Shown piece after piece: positions 17,664 to 28,296 of a DNA stretch of 64,000 nt. Both the position numbers and the translations under genes were made by a program. The number at the start of each line of letters is the position of its first letter. The stretch's first letter is position 1. This DNA is from Marinobacter sp. EhC06 (lineage in GTDB: Bacteria; Pseudomonadota; Gammaproteobacteria; Pseudomonadales; Oleiphilaceae), in contig NZ_LXYO01000023.1 of assembly GCF_001650915.1 (NCBI RefSeq), positions 992,001-1,056,000 of the forward strand. Reading direction: 5' to 3'. Under the pieces are notes generated by a model. That model saw only the letters and a list, made by a program, of their open reading frames with translations, searched no databases and was not told the DNA's origin.

Positions 17664-19151
17664 TCAGTGGTCGAAATCGTTGTAGGTCATTGCCACCGCA
17701 CGGAAAATCGCGCGGCCCTTGTTCATGGTTTCCTTCCACTCGAGGCGGGGCACCGAATCGGCTACCACGCCGGCGCCGGCCTGGATGTGCAGGGTGTTGT
17801 CCTTGATCACGGCGGTACGGATGGCAATGGCGGTGTCCATGTTGCCGTTGAACGACAGATAGCCCACGGCGCCGCCGTAGACGCCGCGCTTGACCGGCTC
17901 CAGCTCGTCGATGATTTCCATGGCCCGGATCTTGGGCGCACCACTGAGGGTGCCGGCGGGCAGGGTGGCCCGCAGCACGTCCAGGCAGCTGGTGTTGTCT
18001 TTCAGCCGGCCGGTGACGTTGGAAACAATATGCATCACGTGGGAGTAGCGCTCCACGATCATCTTGTCGGTGAGCCGAACCGTTCCGGTTTCCGACACCC
18101 GGCCGGCATCGTTGCGGCCCAGATCGATCAGCATCAGGTGTTCGGCGATCTCTTTCGGATCGGCCAGCAGTTCCGCTTCCAGGGCCTTGTCCTCGGCATC
18201 GGTGGCACCGCGCTTGCGGGTACCGGCGATGGGGCGGACGGTGACTTCCTCGTCTTCCACCCGGGCCAGGATTTCCGGGGAGGAGCCCACGATATGGAAG
18301 TCCTCCAGGTCCAGGAAATACATGTACGGGGACGGGTTCAGCACCCGCAGCGACCGGTACAGGTTCAGCGGTGGCGCCTCGAAGGGAATCGACATGCGCT
18401 GGGAAATCACCGTCTGCATGACATCGCCGTCGAGCACGTAGCCCTTGATCTTGTCCACCGCGGCTTCGAATTTGTCCTGGGTAAAGCCGGAGATGAAGTC
18501 GCTCTCGTCCACGGTCTTGCCACGAAGGTGTTCGGGCGTGCGGGGCGCGTCGGCGGTTTGCCGGTGCAGACGGTTCTCCAGTTCATCAATTCGGCTCTGC
18601 GCCTTGTCAAACGCGCCTTCCTCGGCGGGATCGGCATGCACGATCAGGTGTAGCTTGCCCCGCAGGTTGTCGAACACCACGATCTCGTTGGACACCATCA
18701 ACAGGATGTCGGGCGTGCCGATTTTGTCCGGGGGGCAGCTCTTGCGCAGCCGTTTTTCGATGTAGCGCACGGTATCGTAGCCGAAGTAGCCCACCAGGCC
18801 GCCGTTAAACCGGGGCAGCTCGTCCAGATCCGGTGCATGGAAGCGCTTCTGGTAAGCCTCGACAAAGGCCAGTGGATCGTCCACTTCTTCGGTTTCGACA
18901 ATCTCGCCGCCGCGGCTGATTTCGACCTTGTGGTCAAAGACCTTCAGCACCTCGTGGCTGGGCAAACCAATGATCGAATAACGGCCCCATTTCTCGCCGC
19001 CCTGGACGGATTCGAACAGATAGGAGTAGGGCCCGCTAGCCAGTTTCAGATAGGTGCTCAGAGGCGTATCGAGGTCGGCCAGAACCTCGCGGTACACAGG
19101 GATGCGGTTAAAGCCGGCGTCGGCGAGCTCGGCGAATTGCTCGGGTGTCAT
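17664..19151 (-). CDS. trpE: Anthranilate synthase component I
   Basis: Makes anthranilate from chorismate with ammonia from TrpG, the committed step to tryptophan. It has 495 residues. The N-terminal region holds the feedback-inhibition LLES-type motif (here [21 protein letters not shown]). The C-terminal catalytic domain has [58 protein letters not shown] (split here for length) and [11 protein letters not shown]. The ATG follows CAGGAAA. Upstream are a Trp-rich leader peptide and a hairpin, so transcription attenuation by charged tRNA-Trp is expected in addition to feedback inhibition. Confidence 0.97.
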   Translation of the reverse strand: MTPEQFAELADAGFNRIPVYREVLADLDTPLSTYLKLASGPYSYLFESVQGGEKWGRYSIIGLPSHEVLKVFDHKVEISRGGEIVETEEVDDPLAFVEAYQKRFHAPDLDELPRFNGGLVGYFGYDTVRYIEKRLRKSCPPDKIGTPDILLMVSNEIVVFDNLRGKLHLIVHADPAEEGAFDKAQSRIDELENRLHRQTADAPRTPEHLRGKTVDESDFISGFTQDKFEAAVDKIKGYVLDGDVMQTVISQRMSIPFEAPPLNLYRSLRVLNPSPYMYFLDLEDFHIVGSSPEILARVEDEEVTVRPIAGTRKRGATDAEDKALEAELLADPKEIAEHLMLIDLGRNDAGRVSETGTVRLTDKMIVERYSHVMHIVSNVTGRLKDNTSCLDVLRATLPAGTLSGAPKIRAMEIIDELEPVKRGVYGGAVGYLSFNGNMDTAIAIRTAVIKDNTLHIQAGAGVVADSVPRLEWKETMNKGRAIFRAVAMTYNDFDH

Positions 19152-19184
19152 GGTGCGGTTTCCTGAAATCTGATCTGCATTGTG

Positions 19185-19206
19185 GACGGAAGCCTGCGCT
19201 TCCGTC
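19185..19206 (-). promoter_or_regulatory. Leader hairpin between trpL and trpE
   Basis: A perfect 9-bp stem GACGGAAGC / GCTTCCGTC with a 4-base loop, 34 bases before the trpE ATG. It occupies the place of the attenuator stem in trp leaders, but in the transcribed direction it is followed by CCACAATGC rather than a run of U, so it is not a textbook intrinsic terminator. It might work with Rho or by hiding the ribosome site. Confidence 0.45.
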
Positions 19207-19254
19207 AGGTGCTGCGGGCTCGACGGGCAGGTGCCGGCCAGCCTCCGGGCTTGC

Positions 19255-19359
19255 TCAGCCGGTGCGCCATCGCCACCATCGTGTTGCGCGGGTAGTCAGG
19301 ATGCCTCGCGCTGCAGTCAGATTCAGTCCCTGCACGGCAGGAATCTCCCGTAAAGACAT
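19255..19359 (-). CDS. trpL: Tryptophan leader peptide
   Basis: A 34-residue open frame starting [11 protein letters not shown] and containing Trp-Trp-Arg-Trp (residues 28-31; TGG codons at 19276-19278, 19273-19275 and 19267-19269), then Arg-Thr-Gly and a TGA stop. It lies in the 232-bp gap between gph and trpE on the coding strand, which is where trp leader peptides are found in gammaproteobacteria. Ribosome stalling on these codons when charged tRNA-Trp is scarce would set the folding of the following RNA. Start assignment is reasonable (GAG 4 bases upstream; AAGGA 13 bases upstream) but not proven. Confidence 0.78.
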   Translation of the reverse strand: MSLREIPAVQGLNLTAARGILTTRATRWWRWRTG

Positions 19360-19383
19360 GCTCAATGTAAGTTCCTTGTGAGA

Positions 19384-20073
19384 TTACAAAAGCTCGGCCA
19401 GCGAATCAACAACCGCATCGGCACCGAGGGTATCCACGGCGGGCCCATAATTGTATCCGTAACGGACTGCCACGCAGGGAATGCCTGCTGCCAGTGCGGC
19501 ATTAATATCGGCCCCGGAGTCGCCCACCATCACCGTAGTTCCCCGGGTTCCTCCTAAAGCCTCCATGGCATGAAGCAGGGGCGCGGGATCGGGTTTCTTG
19601 ACCGGGAGGGTGTCGCCACCCACGGTCAGATCAAACCAGTGGTCCAGTCCCATTTGCTCAAGCAATGGCGCCACAAACTGTTCCGGTTTGTTGGTGACGA
19701 TGCCCAGTCGGCAGCCCTGGTTCTTCAGATGCGTGAGGCAGGCCTCGACACCGGCATAGACCACTGAATGCTGCCCGTTGATGGTGCCGTAGGCGTGATA
19801 GAAAATCGCCAGGGCATCCTTGAACAGGGCATCGTCTTTAGGCCGAGCCGGTTCCCAATCTACCTGGCCGGCCAGCGCCCGGCGAACCAGAACGCTGGCG
19901 CCGTTGCCTACCCAGTTTCTCACCCGGTCAATGCCGGCCGGAGAGCGGCCAAGGTGTTCGAGCATCTGATCAACCGCTGCCGCCAGATCCGGCGCACTGT
20001 CCACGAGGGTGCCGTCGAGATCGAACAGGGCAACGCCCGGCCAGCGGGGATTGAACAAACCCGCCAGGCTCAT
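19384..20073 (-). CDS. gph: Phosphoglycolate phosphatase
   Basis: HAD-superfamily phosphatase of 229 residues that removes phosphate from 2-phosphoglycolate, a by-product of DNA repair. HAD motif I is [13 protein letters not shown] with the nucleophile Asp, motif II is IVTNKP, the motif III Lys is in [13 protein letters not shown], and motif IV is [16 protein letters not shown]. Its start overlaps the rpe stop by 4 nt, and rpe-gph-trpE is a common order in pseudomonads. The trp leader begins 24 bp after its stop. Confidence 0.93.
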   Translation of the reverse strand: MSLAGLFNPRWPGVALFDLDGTLVDSAPDLAAAVDQMLEHLGRSPAGIDRVRNWVGNGASVLVRRALAGQVDWEPARPKDDALFKDALAIFYHAYGTINGQHSVVYAGVEACLTHLKNQGCRLGIVTNKPEQFVAPLLEQMGLDHWFDLTVGGDTLPVKKPDPAPLLHAMEALGGTRGTTVMVGDSGADINAALAAGIPCVAVRYGYNYGPAVDTLGADAVVDSLAELL

Positions 20074-20756
20074 TGGCTGATCACCCTGCGGGCCTGCTCC
20101 AGTTCTTCGCGCATGGCATCAATGGTGGTTTTATAGTCGTCGGTGTTAAAGATGGCAGATCCCGCCACAAAGGTGTCGGCACCGGCCTCGGCGATTTCCC
20201 GGATGTTCTCGGTCTTCACGCCACCGTCGATTTCCAGGCGGATATTGTAGTTACTGGCATCGATGCGTTTGCGGGCCTCCCGGAGTTTGTCGAGCGTGCC
20301 GGGAATGAACTTCTGGCCACCGAAGCCGGGGTTTACCGACATCATCAGCACCATGTCCAGTTTGTCCATCACATGATCCATGTAATGCAGCGGCGTGGCC
20401 GGGTTGAACACCAGGCCCGCCTGGCAGCCACCGTCGCGGATCAGCTGCAGTGAGCGATCAATGTGGTTGGTCGCTTCCGGGTGGAAGGTAATGTAACTGG
20501 CCCCGGCGTCGATAAACATACGGATGAGGTCGTCCACCGGCGACACCATCAGGTGCACATCGATGGGCGCGGTTACGCCGTGCTTGCGCAGCGCCTCGCA
20601 GACCATGGGGCCAATGGTGAGGTTGGGTACGTAGTGATTGTCCATCACATCGAAGTGCACCACGTCGGCTCCGGCGGCCAGCACGTTATCGACTTCCTCG
20701 CCAAGACGGGCGAAATCGGCGGACAGGATGGATGGGGCAATCAGGTAAGGATTCAT
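20070..20756 (-). CDS. rpe: Ribulose-phosphate 3-epimerase
   Basis: Interconverts ribulose-5-phosphate and xylulose-5-phosphate in the pentose phosphate pathway. It has 228 residues with the TIM-barrel signature [34 protein letters not shown] (metal His and Asp), [23 protein letters not shown] and [11 protein letters not shown]. First gene of the - strand series leading to the trp genes. The GTG-started gene at 20874 runs divergently, so the 117 bp between them must hold both promoters. Confidence 0.97.
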   Translation of the reverse strand: MNPYLIAPSILSADFARLGEEVDNVLAAGADVVHFDVMDNHYVPNLTIGPMVCEALRKHGVTAPIDVHLMVSPVDDLIRMFIDAGASYITFHPEATNHIDRSLQLIRDGGCQAGLVFNPATPLHYMDHVMDKLDMVLMMSVNPGFGGQKFIPGTLDKLREARKRIDASNYNIRLEIDGGVKTENIREIAEAGADTFVAGSAIFNTDDYKTTIDAMREELEQARRVISQ

Positions 20757-20873
20757 GACGGCTCTCTCACAACAATGGATAATGGCTTGGTCAGCGGTCC
20801 CTGCCGCACATTCAGGATGGCTGCTAGTCTAACAGCTCAGTGGCGTTTTTTCGCAGTCAAAGGATCAGTATCT

Positions 20874-21830
20874 GTGCAGAGATTCGAGATTTGCCGGCCG
20901 GTCGTGTTCTGGTTTTTTATCCTGGCCCTGATGTTTGCCATGCCGTCCACCAGCTTCGGCCAGGACGAGGCTGACCAGGCCAGTGGGGCTGAAGATTCGG
21001 CGCCGGCTACGGAGTCTGCAAGCCGGTCCCTGATCTGGACGGGCACCGGCGAGCGCTCCCTGACCCAGACCTTTCCCGAGGCAGCGGTATGGCTGGAACT
21101 TGAGGAGGGCGATCGGGCACTGGGGCTGTTCTATCCGGAAGCCAGGTTGCCGGCCCGCGGCGCGGTGCTGGTTCTGTCGGACGAGGGCGAAACCGCCGCT
21201 TCCGGCGTGACCGGGGCACTGGCCGCGGGGCTGGCTTCAAGGGGCTGGGCCGTGCTCACTCTTGGGCTGGAGTCGCCCTCACCGGTACTGAGTGACGTCC
21301 TGATGCGGCCCGTGGCAGAAGAGCCATCGGCGGAAACGGAGGCGGGTGAGCAGGAAGCACCGGAATCGGTAATGATCGATGTCATGGCTTCAGAGAGTGC
21401 CGATGACCTTGAGGCGCGCTACCGAAGCCGGATCAGCCAGACGCTCCAGGCAGGGCTGGCCCAGTTGGCTGAGCGGGGCTATGAAACACCGGCTGTTCTG
21501 GGAGTCGGGCGAGCCAGCATACACGTTACCAACCAGGTCCTGGAGGGGGCTGATGCCGCTGCGCTTATCTGGGTGGCCCCCCAGTTTTACCCCGTTGACC
21601 GTCCAGATCTGCCCGAACGTCTGGAGTCGCTGAGCACTGAATTGCTGGAGCTTTATCCGTCCGGAGCCGTTGATGATCAAACCAAATGGAGTATGGGGAT
21701 GCGTTTGCGCCGGGCCGGGATGAGTGGCTTTGAGCGACAACCGATTCCCTGGCTCACGCCAGCGCCCGGAACTCTGGGCGATGGGATCGCCAGCCGCGTT
21801 GCTGCCTGGCTGGAGTCCCGCCAGGACTAG
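20874..21830 (+). CDS. DUF3530 family exported protein
   Basis: Probable periplasmic protein of 318 residues. The GTG at 20874 is chosen because AAAGGA lies 8 bases upstream and it begins a signal peptide (CRPVVFWFFILALMFAMPSTSFGQ, split by me at the cleavage SFG-QDE); a much longer frame runs back across rpe and is rejected. The rest looks like an alpha/beta-hydrolase scaffold: a strand with RGAVLVLSDEGETAA, then RGWAVLTLGLESPSP, and a late VAPQFYPVD. A clear catalytic Ser in GxSxG is not visible (GVGRAS occupies its place). The function of DUF3530 is not established. Its stop overlaps the convergent J-domain gene by 4 nt. Confidence 0.75.
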   Translation: MQRFEICRPVVFWFFILALMFAMPSTSFGQDEADQASGAEDSAPATESASRSLIWTGTGERSLTQTFPEAAVWLELEEGDRALGLFYPEARLPARGAVLVLSDEGETAASGVTGALAAGLASRGWAVLTLGLESPSPVLSDVLMRPVAEEPSAETEAGEQEAPESVMIDVMASESADDLEARYRSRISQTLQAGLAQLAERGYETPAVLGVGRASIHVTNQVLEGADAAALIWVAPQFYPVDRPDLPERLESLSTELLELYPSGAVDDQTKWSMGMRLRRAGMSGFERQPIPWLTPAPGTLGDGIASRVAAWLESRQD

Positions 21831-22585
21831 CGGACGGTGTTGTGGCGCTTTATCAGTTCCCAGGCCTGCTGATAGTGAAGTAATCGTTCCTTGGCAAGGC
21901 TCTGATCGCGGGGGCTGACCTGCTGTTGGGCCAGCTTGTCCGGATGGCACTCGGATACCTTCTTGCGGTAGGCCCGTTTAATGATCTCCAGTGAATCCCG
22001 CCGGGTAACCCCCAACAGCTCGCACGCCTGCTGATAACTGGTGGGACGGGAGAGGTTTTCACTATGCCGGGTCCAGACCTTGCTGGCATAGCTGTCGAAG
22101 ATGTCCTCGCTGACGCTCACCGGCAGACCAATCTGGTCAATGGCATCCTCGCAGCGGTAGCGTCTGGGCTTGCCGGGCCGGCCGTTAAGCTGGCTGGCGT
22201 GGCACAGGCAGATGGCGGTTTTCAGGGCCGGAGCCGGCCAAAGGCGACGGGAAAGGCGCACGGCCAGCCCGCGGATGAAGGGCAGTTGCCCGGCTGACTT
22301 GCCGTCCTGGAACCAGCCAATGGCGCGCCGTCGCTGTCGCTTTGACAGCCTCATGGCTTTTATCAGGGATTCAGCATAGCCAATGTCTGCTTCGGTCACC
22401 CGCCCCTCTGACTTGGCGATGTAGCCCAGGAAAAAGAACAGGGGGCGCCTGCACCAGCGGGGCAGGTGGGCGCGCTCGATAAGAGCCGGCGCCTGATGGC
22501 CGCAGGCAGAAAGCTCCCGCATCAGGCTGGAGAACTCGGCTTCCATCCGGGCCGGCAGCACCGGTTGCCGTTTACTCCCTGCCAT
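21827..22585 (-). CDS. TerB/J-domain co-chaperone, DjlA-like without membrane anchor
   Basis: A 252-residue protein with an N-terminal TerB-like helical domain (about 45-125, [20 protein letters not shown]) and a C-terminal J domain (about 185-250, [33 protein letters not shown]) containing the HPD motif that stimulates DnaK. This is the layout of DjlA, but the single N-terminal membrane helix of DjlA is missing, so it is probably soluble. It overlaps the start of murU by 14 nt and likely belongs to the amgK-murU transcript. The client is unknown. Confidence 0.8.
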   Translation of the reverse strand: MAGSKRQPVLPARMEAEFSSLMRELSACGHQAPALIERAHLPRWCRRPLFFFLGYIAKSEGRVTEADIGYAESLIKAMRLSKRQRRRAIGWFQDGKSAGQLPFIRGLAVRLSRRLWPAPALKTAICLCHASQLNGRPGKPRRYRCEDAIDQIGLPVSVSEDIFDSYASKVWTRHSENLSRPTSYQQACELLGVTRRDSLEIIKRAYRKKVSECHPDKLAQQQVSPRDQSLAKERLLHYQQAWELIKRHNTVR

Positions 22586-23270
22586 GGCTTTCGGATTCCC
22601 TGTTGCCCAGTTGCCTGTCCAGCGCCTGGAGGCGTTCCGGGGTGCCGACGTCTACCCATTGTCCCCGGTGATAAAGCCCTTTCACACGGCCTTTGCCTAT
22701 GGCATTGCGCAGCACCGGGCCCAGCTTTCCCGCCCGATCGGTCAGGCCTTCGAACAGACTCCGGTGCAACAGGCTGATGCCGGTGAAGGTCAATTTCTCC
22801 GGCCCGTCGCCAATGAGCCATCCCTGATCGGTCAGATGAAAGTCACCTTCAGGGTGATGTGGCGGGTTATCGGTAACAACCAGCAGGGCGTCCGCGTCAG
22901 CCGGCGGTGTCAGTTGTGACAGGTCGAAATCGCTCCAGATATCGCCATTGATCACCAGAATCCAGTCAGACTTATCATCGGCAAGCAGGGGCAGGGCGCG
23001 CACTATGCCACCGGCGGTTTCCAGGGGCTCGCCTTCCCGGGAGTATTGAATGGACAGTCCGAACTGTTCGCCATTGCCCAGGGTCTCTTCAATCTGGTCA
23101 CCCAGCCAGGCATGGTTGATCACCACGTCCCGGATTCCCGCCCGGCGAAGGTGGTCCAGATGGTAGCTGATCAGAGGCTTGCCGGCGGCCTGGAGCAGGG
23201 GCTTTGGTGTGGCCAGAGTCAGTGGCCGCATGCGTTCACCTTTGCCGGCGGCAAGAATCATGGCTTTCAC
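22572..23270 (-). CDS. murU: N-acetylmuramate alpha-1-phosphate uridylyltransferase
   Basis: Nucleotidyltransferase of 232 residues in the peptidoglycan-recycling route that bypasses de novo UDP-MurNAc synthesis. The GTG start at 23270 gives the expected first residues [25 protein letters not shown] (split here), containing the GxGxRxxPxTxxxPK signature; VINGDIWSD supplies the metal Asp. A longer frame back into amgK is rejected. It overlaps amgK by 4 nt (GTGA). In Pseudomonas the same pair lies beside lptD, as here, which supports MurU over a generic sugar-1-phosphate nucleotidyltransferase. Confidence 0.88.
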   Translation of the reverse strand: MKAMILAAGKGERMRPLTLATPKPLLQAAGKPLISYHLDHLRRAGIRDVVINHAWLGDQIEETLGNGEQFGLSIQYSREGEPLETAGGIVRALPLLADDKSDWILVINGDIWSDFDLSQLTPPADADALLVVTDNPPHHPEGDFHLTDQGWLIGDGPEKLTFTGISLLHRSLFEGLTDRAGKLGPVLRNAIGKGRVKGLYHRGQWVDVGTPERLQALDRQLGNRESESHGRE

Positions 23271-24325
23271 GGGTGCGGACGCTCCTGGCAGGGGGCCGGG
23301 CCAATGCTCGCCTCGATCCGGGGCATGACCGTGTCGCTGAGCCATTCGTGGAAGTGGCGCAGGGCCGGCTGCCGGCTACTGGCAACGATCAGGTACTGCA
23401 CGGTTCGGGGAATGTCATTGAGATAACCGTGCTTGCCATCGCGGATCGACAGCCGCGCGAAAATCCCGGCGGCCTTCAGGTGGCGCTGCATGCCCATCAG
23501 TTCAAACCACTGTCGGAAGGTTTCCGGATCAGCCCGGTGCAGGCTGGCGTCCCGGCTGCTCTGGCGAAACACCTCCAGCCAGTCGCAGATGCGCTCCTCT
23601 GGCCATTGGATGTAGCAGTCTTTCAGGAGGGACACCACGTCGTAGGTGACCGGCCCGGTGACTGCATCCTGGAAATCGATGACACCGGGGCGCGGTTCAT
23701 TGGGGCGAACCAGCAGGTTGCGGGAGTGGTAGTCCCGATGAACCGTCACTTCCGGTTGCGCCAGGGCGCTCTCCCGCAGCATGGAAAAGGTGGTCTCCAG
23801 CAGAGCCCGCTCGCTGTTCTCCAGACTCATGCCCAGGTGCTGCTCCAGCAGCCAGTCCGGAAACAGCGCCATTTCCCGCTCGAGCAGGGTGGCGTCGTAG
23901 GGCGGTAGCGGGTAATCCTTTGGGGAGGGCTGGCGGGCAATGAGGGTCAATTCCTCAAGGGCGTTCCGGTAAAGCTGGTCTGCGGAATCGGCGTTCAGTT
24001 GGCCAAGCATCAGCTGGTCGCCAAAATCCTCCAGCAGCAGGAAACCCTGCGTCAGATCGGCCTGGATGATTTCCGGCACGGCGATGCCCTGATGGTGCCA
24101 GTGTCGTGCGATGGCCACAAAGGGCTCGCAGTGTTCGTGTTCCGGGGGCGCATCCATGACGATAAAGGGCACGCCGTCACCGGGAGCCGTCGCCTGATTG
24201 GCGCGCTGCCAGACCCGGAAATAGCGGCGAAAACTGGCATCGCCAGAAACCGGTTCGGCTTCGCTCTGTTCAAAGCCGGGGAACTGTCTGACCCAGTTGG
24301 TCAGCAACTGCAGGCGGGTATCCAT
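23267..24325 (-). CDS. amgK: N-acetylmuramate/N-acetylglucosamine kinase
   Basis: Anomeric sugar kinase of 352 residues (aminoglycoside-phosphotransferase fold) that phosphorylates recovered MurNAc at C1 for MurU. The N-terminus carries [12 protein letters not shown], where ATP is bound; the catalytic Brenner loop is [14 protein letters not shown] and the metal site [20 protein letters not shown]. Divergent from lptD, with 181 bp between them. The recycling pathway is a cause of intrinsic fosfomycin tolerance in pseudomonads; whether that applies here is inference. Confidence 0.9.
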   Translation of the reverse strand: MDTRLQLLTNWVRQFPGFEQSEAEPVSGDASFRRYFRVWQRANQATAPGDGVPFIVMDAPPEHEHCEPFVAIARHWHHQGIAVPEIIQADLTQGFLLLEDFGDQLMLGQLNADSADQLYRNALEELTLIARQPSPKDYPLPPYDATLLEREMALFPDWLLEQHLGMSLENSERALLETTFSMLRESALAQPEVTVHRDYHSRNLLVRPNEPRPGVIDFQDAVTGPVTYDVVSLLKDCYIQWPEERICDWLEVFRQSSRDASLHRADPETFRQWFELMGMQRHLKAAGIFARLSIRDGKHGYLNDIPRTVQYLIVASSRQPALRHFHEWLSDTVMPRIEASIGPAPCQERPHP

Positions 24326-24506
24326 AGCTCGGGTTGCGATCCTGAAAATAAGTTGTCGCTGACAGCGAAAGTTAGCAGACGAGTATAAAGAGGGTAAATC
24401 GGTTTTGCAGCGGAGTTTCCGTTAACAACCCCGGAGGGCACGTGTAAACTAGGCGGCGGTTAATACTGCCCGTCCTCCAATTCACCCGGAACAGGATCCA
24501 GCCACC

Positions 24507-26891
24507 GTGCCATGTCCCGAACGCCCACTGCAATCGCCGGAAAGCCGGTGGCAGAGCCGGTATGGCCGCGTGTTGCTGGCCGCGCTTCTAGGGTTGGGGG
24601 GTGCCGCCAGTTATGCCCAGACAGCGCCATCCGCAGCGGAAATTGACTGGAGGCCCAGGGCGGAATTGCCAGCCGAGGTGCGGTCTTCGTTGCCCCTTTT
24701 CTGTGACGGTGGTTATTTGCCGTCCGGTAGAAGCAATGGCGTCGGCAGTGCGTTTGCCAATGGCGCTGATGCCGAACAACCGCTGGAGGCCAGCGGCCTG
24801 AATGCCCGTTATGAAATTGACCGCGAGTTGTTTCTCCAGGGAGATGTCCGGATTCGACAGGGAGGCTTCCAGGTAACCGGTTCAGAAGCCCGGTACAGCC
24901 AGCAGCAGGGCGCGGTATCAGTCCAGGGGCCACTGGTCAGCCGAGGTGATGGCTTCCTCCTGACCGGTGAGAACGCGAATTATGATGTCGATACCGGTCG
25001 CCTTGACATCAATACCGCGACGTTTCTGCTGCACGGGCCCGAAATGCGCGGTCGTGCAGGCAGCCTGGCGCGGATCAGTGAAGAGCAGGTCGTTATTGAA
25101 GATGGCTTTCTGACCACCTGCGGCCCGAAGCAGAACGACTGGGCCATTGTTGCCTCGGATATCCAACTGGATCGGGCCGAGGGATTTGGCACCGCGAAGC
25201 ATGTTCGGCTGGAGGTTCTGGATGTGCCAGTGTTCTACTGGCCCTGGGCCAGCTTTCCCATTGATGATCGCCGCAAGTCCGGCTTCCTGTACCCACAGTT
25301 CGGCTCCTCCAGTGCCGGCAGTGGCGGTTTTCTCGCCGTGCCCTACTACTTCAACCTGGCGCCGCATTACGACGCGACACTGACGCCCCAGTACATTCAC
25401 GGCCGGGGTCTGTTCAACGAAATTGAAGGTCGCTACCTCAGTTCTCTCGGGGAAACTACCCTGCAGCTCGGGTACATCGGCAATGATTCGGCGTTCCAGG
25501 AAGAAAATCCCGGTGAATCCGGTGAGCGCTGGGCCCTGGATGCCACGACCCGGGCTGCCTTTGGCCGTGGCTGGCGGGGCTACGGAGATTTTTCCGTGGT
25601 GAGCGACGAAGACTATCTCAGCGATCTGAACCGCAGCCTTGAGATCAACCAGGCAACCCATTTGCAGAGAAAGGGCGGGGTAGCCTACCGAAGCGACAAG
25701 CAGTATTTCGATGCCTACCTCAACGATTACCAGACCATCAGTGATCGCATTGCCGACGTGGACAAGCCCTATGCCCAGTTGCCGGAAGTTATCTACGCAG
25801 GGGAGACCGGTGCGGGCATTGTGGAGGCCAACCTGGAAAGCCAGTACACAGTTTTTTACCGGGATAACGAAGCACTGACCGGTCTCGACCGGGCCAACGG
25901 CCAGCGTTTCCGGGCGCGGCCGGAGCTGGCGTTGCCGATGCGGGCATTGTGGGGGTTCAGCCGGCCTTCGGTCAGCCTTGACTACACACGCTATGACCTG
26001 GATGACTACGTACTGGGCGATGGTACCTTTGATCGCACTGTGCCGGTTGCCGAATGGGATAACGGCTTGTATTTCGACCGACAGAGCAGCCTCTTTGATG
26101 TGCCCTACAACCAGACCTTGGAGCCCCGGCTCTATTACGCCTGGGCCGATGCAGATCCGGATCAGAACGATATCCCGGATTTCGACACTGACCTCCAGAC
26201 CTTTCGTTTTGAACAGCTGTTTCGACCGGACCGCTTCACCGGCGGTGACCGGGTAGGCGATGCCAACCAGTTGACCGTTGCCCTGACCAGCCGTTTCAAT
26301 GACCTGCTCACCGGGGCCGAGCGTGCCCGGTTCAGTATTGGCCAGGTCCAGTATTTTGAGGATCGCGAGGTGACGCTGTTTGGTGAAGGTGCCGGTACCA
26401 GGAGCCGTTCACCGCTGGCGGGGGAGGTCGTGCTTAACCCGCTCGATACCCTCGAAATCCGCTCTTCCGGGCTGTGGGATCCTGATACCGGGGATACTGA
26501 GGAAGGACGAAGCCAGTTGACCTTCCACTCCAGTGATTACCGGTACCTGGCAAGCGTGGGGCACACATACAGCCGGGGCGAATTGGAACAGTCGGATATT
26601 GCGGCGGTTTTCCCGGTATCGGACCGTGTTAGTCTGATCGGCCGCTGGGTCTATGATTCCAATCTTGACCGGACCGTCGGATCCCTGGCCGGGCTGGAAT
26701 ACAATAACTGCTGTTGGAGTGTTCAGGTGGTGCACCAGAACTACCTGACCGACGACCGGGAGCTGGATAGCCGCATACTGTTCCAGATCCAGCTGAAGGG
26801 GCTCGGCGGCAGCGATGGTGCCTCATCGAGTATTTCCGAGGCCATTTACGGTTTTGATGAAAGGGAGCGTCGTCGTTTTGGAACTCCCTGA
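24507..26891 (+). CDS. lptD: LPS-assembly outer-membrane protein LptD
   Basis: Outer-membrane barrel that with LptE inserts lipopolysaccharide into the outer leaflet. It has 794 residues, close to the E. coli length. An N-terminal signal (VLLAALLGLGGAASYAQ) is followed by the periplasmic jellyroll (LNARYEIDRELFLQGDVRI) and the barrel. The four disulfide cysteines are present: Cys66, Cys205 and the adjacent Cys735-Cys736 in NNCCW, allowing the non-consecutive bonds needed for function. The GTG start is likely but not certain. It begins the lptD-surA-pdxA-rsmA-apaH series. Confidence 0.95.
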   Translation: MPCPERPLQSPESRWQSRYGRVLLAALLGLGGAASYAQTAPSAAEIDWRPRAELPAEVRSSLPLFCDGGYLPSGRSNGVGSAFANGADAEQPLEASGLNARYEIDRELFLQGDVRIRQGGFQVTGSEARYSQQQGAVSVQGPLVSRGDGFLLTGENANYDVDTGRLDINTATFLLHGPEMRGRAGSLARISEEQVVIEDGFLTTCGPKQNDWAIVASDIQLDRAEGFGTAKHVRLEVLDVPVFYWPWASFPIDDRRKSGFLYPQFGSSSAGSGGFLAVPYYFNLAPHYDATLTPQYIHGRGLFNEIEGRYLSSLGETTLQLGYIGNDSAFQEENPGESGERWALDATTRAAFGRGWRGYGDFSVVSDEDYLSDLNRSLEINQATHLQRKGGVAYRSDKQYFDAYLNDYQTISDRIADVDKPYAQLPEVIYAGETGAGIVEANLESQYTVFYRDNEALTGLDRANGQRFRARPELALPMRALWGFSRPSVSLDYTRYDLDDYVLGDGTFDRTVPVAEWDNGLYFDRQSSLFDVPYNQTLEPRLYYAWADADPDQNDIPDFDTDLQTFRFEQLFRPDRFTGGDRVGDANQLTVALTSRFNDLLTGAERARFSIGQVQYFEDREVTLFGEGAGTRSRSPLAGEVVLNPLDTLEIRSSGLWDPDTGDTEEGRSQLTFHSSDYRYLASVGHTYSRGELEQSDIAAVFPVSDRVSLIGRWVYDSNLDRTVGSLAGLEYNNCCWSVQVVHQNYLTDDRELDSRILFQIQLKGLGGSDGASSSISEAIYGFDERERRRFGTP

Positions 26892-26955
26892 GTGGATCCC
26901 GGACTAAGGCCCCCAAAACGCCAGAAAAGCTCAAATTCTATTTGCAGAGGTGATT

Positions 26956-28296
26956 ATGAAGGCGACCCTTCGCCATGGTGTACAAGCGTTACTGATTCTT
27001 CTTGCCGTTCTGGCCCCGCTGTCTGTTCAGGCCGAGCGTAAGCTGCTGGATCAGGTAGTGGCCATCGTCGACGAGGATGTCATCCTGCAGACCGAGCTGG
27101 AGGCGCGAATCAGTACCATCACCAGCCGGCTCAGCGCACAGGGAACGGCGTTGCCGCCGCGGCAGGTCCTGGAAGAGCGCGTGCTTGACCAACTGATCAC
27201 CGAGTCGATCCAGATGCAGATGGCAGACCGCGCCGGCATGCGCATCAGCGATAACGAGCTGAACGAAACCATGGCCAACATCGCCGAGCGCAACGGCATG
27301 AGCCTGGCGCAGTTTGAAAACCAGCTGGCTGCCGAAGGTGTGACCTATAACCAGGCCCGCGAGCAGATCCGCAGGGAGATGCTGACCAGTCGCGTTCAGC
27401 AGCGTCAGGTAGGCAACCGGGTTCGGGTAACCGATCGGGAAGTGGAAAACTACCTGGAAAGCCTGGAAGCCCGTGGTGGCAACAACGCCCAATACCGGCT
27501 TGCTTATATTTTTGTCAGCGTTGACGATCCGTCGGACGATGCAGAGGTGGATGCGGCCCGGGAAAAAGCCCAGCGTCTGCGCAATGAGATTGCCAGTGGC
27601 CGTGATTTCCGCGAGGTGGCCGTTGCCGAGTCCGATGCCAGTAACGCCCTGGAAGGCGGGGATATGGGCTGGCGTGCCGAAGGCCAACTGCCGTCTCTGG
27701 TGGCCCCGGTTGTGCCGGAGCTGCCGGTGGGTGAGCCATCGGAAGTTCTGGAAAACAACAGCGGCTTCCACCTGGTGATGGTGATGGACAAGCGCGGTGG
27801 CGAGCAGCAGCAAATGATCCAGCAGCATCGTGTCCGTCATATCCTGGTTCGGCCTTCCGAGGCAACTACCGACAACCAAGCCGAGACAATGATCCGCGAC
27901 CTGTACCAACAGCTTCAGAACGGAGCCAGCTTCAGTGCCCTGGCCAGGGAGTATTCTGATGACCCGGTGTCTGGTTCCGATGGCGGTAATCTGGGCTGGG
28001 TGAGCCCCGGTCAGATGGTGCCCGAGTTTGAGCAGGCCATGCTGGCGGCTGATATTGGCGAGTTGCGCGGGCCGTTCCGCTCCCAGTTTGGCTGGCACAT
28101 CCTGGAGGTGCAGGAACGCCGCCAGAAAGATATCAGCGGTGATGTGCGCGACGCCGAGGCCCGCCAGGCCATCTATCGCCGCAAGTTCGAAACCGAATTG
28201 CAGAACTGGCTCCAGGAAATCCGCGATGAGGCCTTTATCGAGTTCAAAGGCGAGTACGCCAAGGACGCGCCTGCAGAAGAAGAGCCGGTCTCCTGA
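26956..28296 (+). CDS. surA: Periplasmic chaperone and peptidyl-prolyl isomerase SurA
   Basis: Escorts outer-membrane proteins, including LptD, across the periplasm. The ATG at 26956 is preferred over the GTG two codons earlier because GAGG is 6 bases upstream. It encodes 446 residues: signal peptide ending SVQA, an N-terminal chaperone module ([19 protein letters not shown]), two parvulin domains (near residues 175-275 and 285-385, the second starting [11 protein letters not shown]) and a C-terminal helix. Length and layout are as in E. coli. Its stop shares one base with the pdxA start. Confidence 0.96.
   Translation: MKATLRHGVQALLILLAVLAPLSVQAERKLLDQVVAIVDEDVILQTELEARISTITSRLSAQGTALPPRQVLEERVLDQLITESIQMQMADRAGMRISDNELNETMANIAERNGMSLAQFENQLAAEGVTYNQAREQIRREMLTSRVQQRQVGNRVRVTDREVENYLESLEARGGNNAQYRLAYIFVSVDDPSDDAEVDAAREKAQRLRNEIASGRDFREVAVAESDASNALEGGDMGWRAEGQLPSLVAPVVPELPVGEPSEVLENNSGFHLVMVMDKRGGEQQQMIQQHRVRHILVRPSEATTDNQAETMIRDLYQQLQNGASFSALAREYSDDPVSGSDGGNLGWVSPGQMVPEFEQAMLAADIGELRGPFRSQFGWHILEVQERRQKDISGDVRDAEARQAIYRRKFETELQNWLQEIRDEAFIEFKGEYAKDAPAEEEPVS

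Noticed and set aside
17667-18653. 328-residue open frame antisense to trpE
   Set aside because: Opposite an intact trpE with all catalytic motifs.
20463-20873. N-terminal extension of the DUF3530 frame
   Set aside because: It is antisense to rpe; the GTG at 20874 has AAAGGA and begins a signal peptide.
26989-28098. 369-residue open frame antisense to surA
   Set aside because: Fully covered by surA, which has intact parvulin domains; no start signal.
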